In this document: positions 37,201-47,986 of the stretch, one piece after another
How the letters are laid out: each line of letters begins with the position of its first letter
Numbering within the stretch: the first letter of the stretch is position 1
Assembly (NCBI RefSeq): GCF_003073045.1
Contig: NC_037590.1
Span: 39,858,751-39,922,750 of the forward strand
DNA: 64,000 nucleotides
Source of the DNA: Pomacea canaliculata
Taxonomy: Eukaryota > Mollusca > Gastropoda > Architaenioglossa > Ampullariidae
Direction: 5' to 3'
Position numbers and translations under genes: made by a program
Notes under the pieces: model-generated
What the model saw: the letters and a program-made list of their open reading frames with translations, nothing else
Told to the model about the DNA's origin: nothing
Database searches by the model: none

Positions 37201-38605
37201 TTATCAGCTGTTGATGTTACATTTGATACATGCAAAAAGATTGTAGTGCCTTGAAAATCATCTTGTGCTGCAAGTATGATCAAGTTGAAAGGATTATGTT
37301 TGGGGTATGACCACATTTCATTTGCTCAGTACAGCAACTGGCGCTTGCATGCAGCTCTCTTGTGCAGGTGATTCACTTGCTGCAGCAGGTGTTGCTAGTA
37401 GTGACTGTGGCCTACATTTAGCTGCTGCAAAGAGAGATGCTCTATTAATCAACTTCAGCTGCACATTGCTACCTTTTTATTTCACTTTGTATCAGCGACC
37501 TATGCAAGTAATTGATGGAATATATTTTTCACTTGTTGGAAGATTTGCTTATTAGTAGGTACTTTAAACCTTCTTTGCATGACACATTATTTACTTGATT
37601 TAAACTAAGCATATTTAAACTTTAAAAAAATATGGGGTTTTTTTGGTAGCTCTTGTTTTTATACTTAAGCATGAGTTGCAGCCCATCATACCAATACACT
37701 GTCTAACCTCAACCTCTTAGACAGGTGGTAGATGTGGCCATGCCAGTCAATCAGCTGGTTGTTCACTTCCCTTACTTTGCTACACTGTTGTGGACTGGGT
37801 CAATCAGATCTACATCAGGCCTAAAACAATGGTGGTTGTGGGGGGCTGACTTTGGTTTTATCAAGGGAATAGAGCCAGGTCAGTCACACCGCTCTTGTTG
37901 TTTGCCATCTACGAAGGAGTTAACATCTTACCAGGGTTTATTTTTTTATCCCCATCAAGCATTTTTATGCTGGACGGTTTCTGGTCCCCTGTGGAATACA
38001 AAATGTTTCTAAGGCCCTGTGCAGATGGGATGCAAAGCTGTGTTTTGATTGACCCATTAAGACATCTGTACACATGTCTCTCAACTCTTCCAGGAGGCCC
38101 TTACTTCTCTGGAACGTATGCTAGACAGATCAAACTGGCATGGCAAGGGCTCACCACTTTTAAGAGGGTTATCCTCAAGAATAGGAAATCTATCCAGACC
38201 AACACTTTATCTCACCTTCTCCCTTCCCCCAGATATCGGACTATATCCAGTAGCTGCAGGTGAAGATCTCTCTCTACATTCATTCTTTGTTCCGCTGCTT
38301 CAATTTTCAGCTAGATTTTGTATGTCCCAATCTAATATTTAGCTACAAGTAGGTTTTTGGCCAAAACTTTGTTTGCAGAAAATGTCACAGCAGTATCAGT
38401 ATGCAGTTTCTGATTTATTTGTATGAAATTTCTAATATTTTTTTTTCCAGACAGTTGTTTAGGATCATGGAAGGTGCCAAGTTGTCTGCTTGATACATAT
38501 TCCCCTTAGCTTTTTGCATCAATAGATATTTTAATTTCTTTGCTGTAGCAGTAATAATATATTAATTTTGTTAAACTAAAATTAACTTGAAGCATTCTTT
38601 TGCAG
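34208..38605 (+). other. probable first intron of the MGGCYS gene
   Basis: 4.4 kb of AT-rich sequence without a supported exon. Open frames at 37300-38340 on the plus strand have no recognisable domain and contain scattered in-frame stops between fragments. The stretch 36120-36380 looks like a repeat of unknown type. Confidence 0.5.
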
Positions 38606-38612
38606 AGAAAAC

Positions 38613-41580
38613 ATGGGTGGGTGCTATTCTACAGCCAATCACAGGGGTCTGGCCTTACCCAAGCACAAGATACCAAAAGATGTTGGCACCAAAGAAAATG
38701 GCAAAGCTCCCAATAATGCTTATATATTTAAGCCTACAAATGGCTTACCAAGTGAGGATCTGCATCAAAGTCCAAATTATGGTCCCAAGGGAATGAAGAC
38801 CAGAAATGCATGGACAGATTCAACTGCTGGGGGTTTACCACTTGCAGAGTCCTTAATAACACCAGAAAATGTGGGATTGCTAAACTCTGAACTGAATGGT
38901 CAGTCTTCTAAAGGTGTTGTTCCTTCAGACAGTGGTATAGGAAGTATAGGGTCCCCTCAGGAAGAAATGGTTAACAAGGAACCACCGAAGCAGGAGTTCA
39001 CTTTGTGTAGGTCCTGTAGGCAGAAATTAAGGAGAATCAGTCAAGGACCCTGTCAGCAATGTGGAAATTTCCGCATAGATGCATCAGACTCTCCTGTTCT
39101 GATGGTCGAAGACACTTACTGTACTTGTGGACCAAGACTCCTGGGAAAGCAGCCTACGTGCAGGACTCACAAGTCCAAAACAAAACTGGATCCAGCCAAC
39201 AGGCATTCAGATTTTGAGGGAGTGGCACTCAAATCTAGTCTGAAGAAAAACAGACTAACCTTGGTAGATGGTAGGCGTGTCTGTATGTCGTGGAAATCGA
39301 CAGACAGTCTTGATCTGAGCATGTCTCTTTGTACCTGCATGGACCAGGCAAAGAGCGTGGCATCAGAAATATTCGGTGATGATGTGAGTTTTCGTGCACC
39401 TCTTGCTCAGTTTGATTCAGTGGACTGCAGACTGGATGACAGAAATTCAACTAACAGAGACAGTTTGTGTGACAGGGTTGCTGGTGGTGGAGCAGTGCCA
39501 ATACACAGGTTGAGTATATATAGTGAGGTCATGGACTTGGTGGATAGCATCTATAAGTGTGACCACATAACCGATGCTGCTGGAGTTAACAGACATGCAA
39601 GACCAGTCCATGAGAAAGAGGAGGAGGAAAACCATTTAGACAACAGCGAGCCCTCAGTGCACAGGGCTTTCAGCAGCGGTGAGTATCCACACTTGCAAAC
39701 AAAGAATACTTCTGTATCTTCAGACAATAGGATGGATTCTGAAATCTTGCTGCGAAGATGGACAGACAATAAGAGGGACCACATTTCAGTATCAGTTTCA
39801 GATGCTGATCAAGATGCCTTTGATGAAACAGAAAAGCTTTTGTCTGAAGAAACTACTGAATCAAGGTAAACATTTTTTCAGAATCATATTGAAAGCAGTG
39901 GTGCCTGATGTGTTTGAAAACTTAGATGCAGTATGAGTGATAGGCTGAGTGAAGTTGACCAGCTGTGGTAAGCAGCCAAAAACAAGTACTCCTGGTATCA
40001 ACATCACCTCAGCCCTATATTGCTGACTACTTTAGACTGCAAGCAATGCCAGATTATTATTAGGAAAATAGCTAATTTCATTAGTAATTTTTATGATTTC
40101 ATTATTTGATATTTTGATTCAATAACGATGGTGTCTTTAATAATCATGATGGAGATCACTTGTATCGTGGGTTTTTTCCCATACAGGGGAGCTCAGTGCT
40201 TTTAATATGGCACATACTGACAGACACATGTAAGCTTACAGTTACACACATATTGTTAAAGATTAAGAAAATGCAAGCATACAGAGGCCAAAGGTGTGCC
40301 TTTTCATCTAGACCTGGTAAAAAGACTTACAGATCAGAAACTACAGTCAGACCGCATTCTCAATGTGAAAAAGTCCTGCTGTTGCTGTGATGAAAATATA
40401 TCACTTTCAGCCTTGACCAGAGTTAATTGCAGTTTGCTGCATAGGGTCAGACATGGCTAGACATTTGCAATGGATTTTAGATCACCTAGACTGGTTTTGT
40501 TGACAGTACTCTGATAAGGATAAAGGACTCTTTAAAATAAAAGGCACATAGGACAATTTAGGAACTAAATGTTTACTTTATGATGAAATGAATTAACGGT
40601 CTAAAAATGAACAAAGAGTTTAGTAAACTGGGTAAATTGTTATGATTCAGTTAATAAAATGCAATGTCTGCAGGGAATTGTGGACCACAGACAGAGCATC
40701 ATCCGTGGATCTAGTATCAGGCCGGTGCCCCATTTGTACCAGGGGCCGGAAGGTGGTTGTCATGGATCATGAGATGTACACTCAGCTGCTGACCGATCTG
40801 GCCTTACTGCGAGAGCAGCTTAGTCAGCTCTCCGAGGTCATTCAGGTCAGTTGAGTGAGGGGAAAGAAACAGAAGTCCTAACTATTCCTTTAATTTAGTG
40901 AAATTTATATTTAGACCTTAACTAGATTATAGATTTATGCATGTTTTTGAAAAATGTTTTTTAGTACATTAATCTTTTTTGTGGCTGATGATCCACCATG
41001 GCATTCCATCTAAGCTCATAAACATTATTCAGGGTTGTACAAAGACTCGTCCTACTAAGTTATTTACAATGGCAAACTCATTCAACCTTTCGTAATGAAG
41101 ACCGGCGTAAGACAGGGTTGAATATTATCACCAACAATCTTCGTGATGGTTGTAGACTAGATAACAACACCAGTATCCAGTGGACCTTCACCAAACAGCT
41201 AGAGGACCTGGACTTTGCAGACTAAACTAAACTAGACATATTTTATGCATATTTGCATTCTCAGTCCCCCATCACCTAGTTAACAGAAGAGTAAAATTTT
41301 ATACCAGGGGGCTAATGATTGTTATGTGTGCTGTGGCTTATGGCTGGCATTCTAAACTTTCCGTGTGTTACTCAATTCAAGAGACACCACTTTACTGTTG
41401 TATTTTCCAATGATGGTGATTGCATTCTGGTTTTTGTTCTGTTTATTAACCGTTGATGCTGTATTTCTTAACCATTTTCATTGATACTGTGTGTATATTA
41501 ACCATTGATTTTGATGTTGTGTGTTTCAGACTGACCGTGAACTTCCAGAACAGTTGGATTTCTCTTTAGATGCTGAATGA
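38613..41580 (+). CDS. uncharacterised N-myristoylated Cys-rich protein
   Basis: Coding exons 38613-39865, 40674-40845 and 41530-41580 join in phase to a protein of about 491 residues. I do not recognise the family. The ATG has a strong context (AAAACATGG). The start MGGCYS fits N-myristoylation (Gly2, Ser6) with a neighbouring palmitoylatable Cys4, so membrane tethering is likely. DSGIGS at residues 106-111 matches the DSGxxS phosphodegron read by beta-TrCP. A zinc-ribbon-like pair of CxxC motifs lies at 132/135 and 147/150, followed by Cys170, 172 and 183. The middle is acidic and Ser-rich. The second exon encodes CPIC and an amphipathic Leu/Gln-rich helix (TDLALLREQLSQLSEVIQ) that may be a short coiled coil. 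The last exon adds TDRELPEQLDFSLDAE. The acceptor choice at 40674 is uncertain (see findings). Tail-to-tail with ULK4. Confidence 0.8.
41030..41226 (+). mobile_element. LINE reverse-transcriptase relic in intron
   Basis: The plus-strand frame gives FVMKTGVRQG, a stop, then ILSPTIFVMVVD. A shifted frame gives IQWTFTKQLEDLDFAD followed directly by a stop where the second catalytic Asp of FADD would be. These are conserved RT blocks of the LINE type also seen at 56060-56650. Located between coding exons 2 and 3 of the MGGCYS gene. Confidence 0.75.
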
Positions 41581-42290
41581 AGAAACACAGGTTGTGACTC
41601 CTGGTGACCAGTTGACTGTAAACTGCTTTGTTCTAAGTTTTGTGTGGTTACGACATATTTAATTTATGACATTTAATATTGGATGGGTAGAATCAATATA
41701 CAAATGGATTTTCATATCACTGCAAAAGTGTTTTAAATGTTAAAGTGAAGTGCTGAGGGAAAGCAGAAATATAATTCATTAATGCAGGTTATAAAGAAAA
41801 GTCTTTCCATATTGATGTAATGTAATTTCAGAAAGTGTAATCAGTTTCCACATTGTTTGGTTTAAGCTGTTAATTGGAGATCTCATGTAGCAGTTGCATC
41901 AGGTAACACCTACAATCATTTTTTTGTCAATTTTAAAAAATGAATTTAAAAACTTTTTGCAGCGTTTTGCATGTGACCAAACTCATTTTTTCTGAATTGT
42001 TGCAAAATCTTAATTGCACTTTATGCCATAAGCCAGTGCATATTTTTTTTCTATTTTTAATAATCATTTGGTTTAAAGAATTGTATTCATAGAAAGGTTT
42101 ATCACTTTTGTTTGTTGAGTTGAGTTCCACTGTGCACCACCCCTCATCTGTCTGTCACTGACTTTGCCTAAATCTGCAGTAGATTTAATATCTACTCTGG
42201 CATTTTTCATTGCGGTTTGATTCTAAGCAAGTCAGAAAACAGCATGTGATTTTGTATATTTGTCAAAATAAATTATTCTTTTAATTTTAA
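41581..42290 (+). terminator. 3' UTR and polyadenylation signal of the MGGCYS gene
   Basis: Non-coding AT-rich sequence after the TGA at 41578-41580. A canonical AATAAA lies at 42267-42272, followed by a T-rich downstream stretch (TTCTTTTAATTTTAAG), a good cleavage context. Confidence 0.6.
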
Positions 42291-45200
42291 GACATTCTTA
42301 TGGTTCAGATTTAATGACTTCCCAATTCTTTGTCGGTCTGAGTTTTACACATGCTGCAAAGGACCAAATGCCTCTAATTTGCAAACTTCAGCTTGTATTT
42401 ATTGCAGGCCCATGAAAATTCATGGGTAAAAAAAATGCCTTCGCTGATGAACGTTTCATTTATGTCAAGATGAAAATTGTGTCGTGTTTGTGTGTGCCGA
42501 TTGGAGAAAAGTAGAAAGGAGTGTATTTTGTGGGTCGTGTGCGAGGCTCAGTAAGAGAGTTGGCTGTGTTGCTAGAGCTGTGCTGTCCACGAGGTTTTGT
42601 CCCCCCCATACATCCGTCCATAGTTCATGTTCCCATTCAGTCTGCAAATAGTCTACTTCATGTTGGCCTTGTCCATCGCATATTTTCATGTTGCATGCGA
42701 AATCAACATTGACATTTGAAATTATTACCTGACTTATAATTTAGTGTTTGGATCTTTGATCTAAGAAATTTATATGCTAGATCAACCCTCCCACCACACC
42801 ACCACATGGTTTGTGTGCCTGATTCGATGTTGTAACAGACATGCACACTTTAGTTGTGAGGGAACAATCAGAATTAGTGGATCAGAAACTACTACTACTT
42901 GGTTTTTTTAGTGGTTAGGGTGGTTGATGAAATACTTGGATGACAATTTTGCAGTTATGGACTATATAGTCATGGTGCACAACTTTTGGAGAGATTGGAT
43001 GATGTAAAGTTTACATGGATCTAGTCAAGTGAGATGCCAATGTCTTTTTTTTTTTAATCAAAACATTTGCATTCTACATATTTATGTTGAGGATGAATAT
43101 TAACATTTGTATGATTTTTGTATTTTTCTGTGTGATCCCAGTCCTGGAATTAGTGTGTTGCTACAGATTCATTTATCATCACTTTTCTGTTCAGTGACAA
43201 GTGAAGAAAGGCTATTTTTCATTGCTTTTCTTGGCTAGAATTAGAATGGAAAGGTGTATGGGTCATGTCATTATAGGGCCTTGGCAAATAAACACTAATC
43301 TGATAAATCAGTTTTGACACTGTGACATGATATTTAAAAACTAATTTTTATCCCCCTACAATTTTTTAAGGGGAGGGGGTTGTGACTATTTTGAAACTGA
43401 GAAAAATGGAGTAAATGTAGGTGGAGGCTTATTAAAATATGTCCACAAAGGGACGAGAGTACACAAAAATATTTAGTGTCACATGTCCCATCAGTTACTT
43501 TCCATGAGTGTTCACGTGACAAATACGGTACATTTTGAAAACTATTGTGCGTGTTATTTTTATTTTTGGTTACAGGGCACAATATGCATCATGTAAACTG
43601 GTATTTTCTATTGTTGGAAACCTTGAAACGTTAGCTTGTTGGTGTTTTACCACAAAGGTTTTTATTGTTACAACTGTTTGTATAATGGGTTCTCTCCATG
43701 TGCTGGAGTGGGAACCTTCAATTGTGAGTTGCTGAACGATCTGGCATATGTTGTTGGCATGATTTTAAAGTTCTCATAACTATTGGTTTTTATTTTACTA
43801 TGATTTTTTGTTTTGTTTTGTTTTAGTGTTTACTAGGAAAGTTATGCTCATGGCCCTGAAAAATTGAAAACAAAAGGCATCACAAATCCAGTTAGTAAAT
43901 TTAAGCATAAAGACTTGTCTTTATAGGCCAGACAATTTAGATTCTGGTTATCAGTTTCGTGAATTTGGGGAAAAAATGTATGAAAAAAAACCAGATACTG
44001 CAGTTCAAGTAGCTGGGAGATCTGAATGCTTTGTTTGCAATCAGCTTTTCATTCTATAATCCCAAGTCAGAATTCAATCACTTTATTGCAGTGATCCTAA
44101 GCTTTTTTCTTTTTTTTAATTTCTTGTAAGTACTAGTCGGAAATACCTTTTTTTTTTTCTGATTTTTGTTGCCACTTAGTTCCTATCTGGTTCTTTTAGC
44201 ATGACCTTCATATACTCTTAAAGCAAGAGTCTTCTATACAATTTATACTTAAAACAGCGTTCAGTTTCACACATTTGTGTCATTTAAAAGAGACCTTTAT
44301 AGACTAGAATATTTTAAGCAGATATTGTTTTCAGCATCTTTGTTAATGTTATATGAATGGAAGAAACTTTCTTTTAACCTGCATTTTCATGATAATCAAG
44401 GAGAACAACAAAGATTAAATAAAAGTCTAGATTGCTCAGAATTTATTTACATTTCTTACTGTTAACTTGAAGACAGTCGTTAAATAAAAATGAATTAGAA
44501 GTTCATCAGTTTTTTAGAGTTTTCAGTTTTAACTACTTGCATGCATCAGACTCGGGATCTTCCACTTTGTGACCTTCTGTCTGGGGTTAGTGATGTGCGT
44601 GTACATAAAACCAGTAACTGCAGATACATAAGGTGGATTTCTTCCCATTAATAAATCTACAGCAGAGATTTCAGGACAATGCAAAGATGATAGAATGGTG
44701 AAAACTACCTTGGTGCAGGTGTTGGACATCATTTATTTTTCTTTCTTTTTTTAGGTAGATAGATCTAGGAGGTCCCCTGCAGATGAGAAATGAGAGTATT
44801 AATGTGTTTAGAGCAAGTCCATCAAGGTGAACTTGGTTACCCCTAAAGACTTACTGGCAAAGGTGAAAAGCTAGACAGCTTGCATTTAACAATGCTCATG
44901 CATAGCATCAACTGGAGAAGTCAGTCATGTGAGGCAGCCTACGAGTTATACACATTTGAAGCACCTCAGATGACTGATTTTCTTTAGTGTCTGCACAAAT
45001 ATGAAAATGTTTGCATGATGTAGAAAATAGAAACACTTGTCTGCTGGTTCTTCATTGTTTGTATTGTGTTGGCTTTATGGGACTGATAGTAGCAGACTGG
45101 TAATAACAATCTGCAACTACAGTTTTCTTGTTTACTTTGTTAGTGCTTGAAAAATAATTTTTGAATAGGATTCTTGATTGTCTTTTAAATTCGTTTGCCT

Positions 45201-45419
45201 GCTCCCTTCATCAAACTTTCCAGAAAAGCAGTTAAAATGATTAGAAGAATAGTAATGACGTTGTTTCATAAAAATTAAAAAAACCTTGACACATCTTTTC
45301 AGAACTACGTTTTCACTCTGACCCTGTCCTGACCATGAGTGTGTATAACATGTCTGTAATTTATTTTGTGAGTGAATTTAGAAGTGTTTCTGTTGTATGA
45401 GAATATAGGTGCATGGTTG

Positions 45420-45515
45420 TTGACGATATAGTCTATGTATTTTTTATGTAAATCGCTATGAGCAAATCTTTGGAAAGGCACTATATAAATCATCATCATT
45501 GTTATTATTATTTTA
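45420..45515 (-). repeat. SINE-like 3' fragment
   Basis: On the minus strand the segment reads AATGATGATGATTTATATAG, then GTGCCTTTCCAAAG and a GCGATTTACATA stretch. This is the same TTTATATAG(C/T)GC...TTTACATA layout as the fragments at 6452 and 61950. Confidence 0.55.
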
Positions 45516-46383
45516 ATGGTAAAATGACTATCTTGTGAGGAATTACGAGCATCATGAAGATAAAACCCATCCGTTCAAGAAGTGATGGTTTTCATGTTTG
45601 TATCTACTCCAAGGGTGCCAACTGGCCTAAACCCAATATGCCACCAAACATTTCTTGTCAAACTATTTTGCTCACAAAGCTGCAAGTTTCCTAATCTGTG
45701 GATGTGTGTATTTGTGCATTTTCATATTTTTTAATTCCAAGGTTCAAATGTCTTCTAAAACTCATCACCACCATTGTGAAGGGACTTGAAATTTCAAGAC
45801 ATGAAATCAGCAACACCAATATTAATGTGAAATTGCTAAGTAATTTGAAAATTTCATGATTGCCATGCCAATACACCATCGGGATATGCTATCTTTCCTC
45901 CCAATTGTTAACTTTTGTGTAATTTTTGGCCTGCATAGATGTTTTGTGAAAAAAAAAGACTTATGGAGTGATTTTTGTTTTGGTTTTTATTTTTATTTTC
46001 TCTTGTAGTACTACTAATATGGTTATTTCTAGATAGCAGAATATGCAAGAGTGTTTGTACAACATATCATTGGAAACTGTAAACAGGATGAAGCACAATG
46101 CAGTAGTCAGCACACATATTGCTAAAAAAAAACTTTCACTTTGGAATGTTTCCAGAGAAGACAAAGGTTGGCCTTGAGCCCATTAATTTTGTACCCATCT
46201 ATTGAGACCTGTGTTTTTGTTTTTTTCTCTCTCTCACACACACAAACAGATGCTGGATGGCACAGATAAATATATTTTTTCACATGAAGACTTGTGTTCA
46301 TGTTTGGAGCAAATTTTGATTTTGGTTGATTACATTTTATGCTAAGCTGTCCCACTTCAAATTTTGTCAAATGTTAATAGCAA

Positions 46384-46574
46384 GGGGGAACAGGTTTTTT
46401 ACACAGAGCCAGCAACTAAGGCTATGTCATAGCAAGGCGGTCAGCCTTGTAAACAGATGCAACATGCAGAGAAAGAACAGAGTGACAAAGATGAGCTGAA
46501 CCCAGGACAGCCAACCTCACTGTACTGGTGACAGGCGCTAAATGTTAATCCCAAAGATTTTCCCCTGTTCCCCC
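46384..46574. mobile_element. 191-bp short element with 11-bp terminal inverted repeats
   Basis: Starts GGGGGAACAGG and ends CCTGTTCCCCC, a perfect 11-bp inverted repeat. The interior is moderately GC-rich relative to the flanks and includes AGCAAGGCGGTCAGCCTTG. There is no coding capacity. It may be a MITE or a folded SINE; a target-site duplication is not evident. Confidence 0.5.
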
Positions 46575-47820
46575 AGGTGTTTCCACATAAATCATTTTGT
46601 AGATAATCATGATTTTGTTAACTATAACTGCTACCACAAACAAAGTGACATTTTTTTAATGACTTGACAGACTTGTCATGCCTCTGTTGCTGGCTTTTTT
46701 TATAGGGGTAGAGTTGTTATGGCTTGCTGGGTTGTAATTATGTTTTTTTATGTATTTTTCTGAATTTCTGTCAGCACTGAACATAACTTATGATCTCAAA
46801 ATATCACACAAATTGTTTTCTTACAATACAAGGAAGGAATGTGCCATTCCGGTGTTAATTTAATTCTTTAAACATCTACTAAGTTTATACCCCATTTTTT
46901 TATGCCTAAAACTAAAAACTGTCTTACATCATCCAGATGTTATTACCTTTGTAACATTGACCAGGCAAACTGACCATTGCGTTTTCAAAGTCAGAGCAAA
47001 CTACAAGCATTAAAGATGATTCGGACTGTTCTGGCTACTTTGCACAGAATAAAGACCATTCTAGAAGTGGGAAGTGTTTTTCATATGTTTTAAATTTAGT
47101 GATATGTAAGGAATTCATTTCGTTTGTCCCTTGACTGGTTCCAGTTGTTGGGGGGTAACACATAGGTGTGCACCAGTGGCCCCTCTTTTGACATCTTGTA
47201 AACTGCAGGTTCACTGGTTTTTGTCTGGTTGTTTTGAAGGATATTAATGTCCATCTTCAGGTGAATGCCATAATGGTCTTTTATTTAGTCCATCAGTTGA
47301 GTAGTGCTTTGTGTAAGAAGGCAGCCACTGATGCCCTAAACTGTAGTCTTGTGTGAGGGTCTTCAGTAATTGGTAGGTCATTTTGCTTATCAGCATATGA
47401 ATGCTTTTGCTTTAATAATATTTTGTGCATTTCCCCATGTGGAAGCTTTACAAGAGAAAGGGTGGAAGGTAATGATGCCACATGACATCACATAATGGGC
47501 ATCACAATCAGGCAAACATACAGACAAATGCACAGTGAACATTACAAGGAACAAAGAAACTCAGAGATAGAGTATGGTGAAGAAAGAACAGGGAAGATCA
47601 ATTACAGAAGGTATATATACATACCATGTAAGTCATCATTGTTTTATATCTCTATTGCACATGTACACACATTTTTACATATTGTAAATACATGTACAGT
47701 GAAATTAACAATAAATGGAACTGCTTATTTCTGGAAAGTGCACTACTTGGACCACAAACAATTTCAATCATGCTTAATGGTATCAATGTGTGTCTCAATA
47801 ACGCGATGAAGATGACTCAC

Positions 47821-47826
47821 TTTATT
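47821..47826 (-). terminator. ULK4: ULK4 polyadenylation signal
   Basis: TTTATT on the plus strand is AATAAA on the minus strand. It lies 161 bp downstream of the ULK4 stop codon at 47987-47989 and is the first canonical signal after it. Confidence 0.6.
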
Positions 47827-47986
47827 GTAACATCCACATGTATACTGAAAATATGCATAAAAAAATGATACAGTTTGTGCTTTTTTTTCAATGGATAAGA
47901 CAAATGAAACTCCTGGTTCACAACACGGGTACTGTATTACAGGAATTAAATATGAACTTCACTCAACATTCTATATTCAGATAGAT

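Larger units (their letters stand above)
42291..47820. other. intergenic region between convergent genes
   Basis: No supported gene. It contains a SINE-like fragment near 45420-45515, an inverted-repeat element at 46384-46574, and AT-rich sequence otherwise. Open frames on both strands are short and without domain signatures. Confidence 0.65.

Noticed and set aside
37307..38342. Cluster of plus-strand frames (82-122 codons) upstream of the MGGCYS exon
   Set aside because: Successive frames overlap without consistent splice sites or recognisable protein motifs. Treated as intron.
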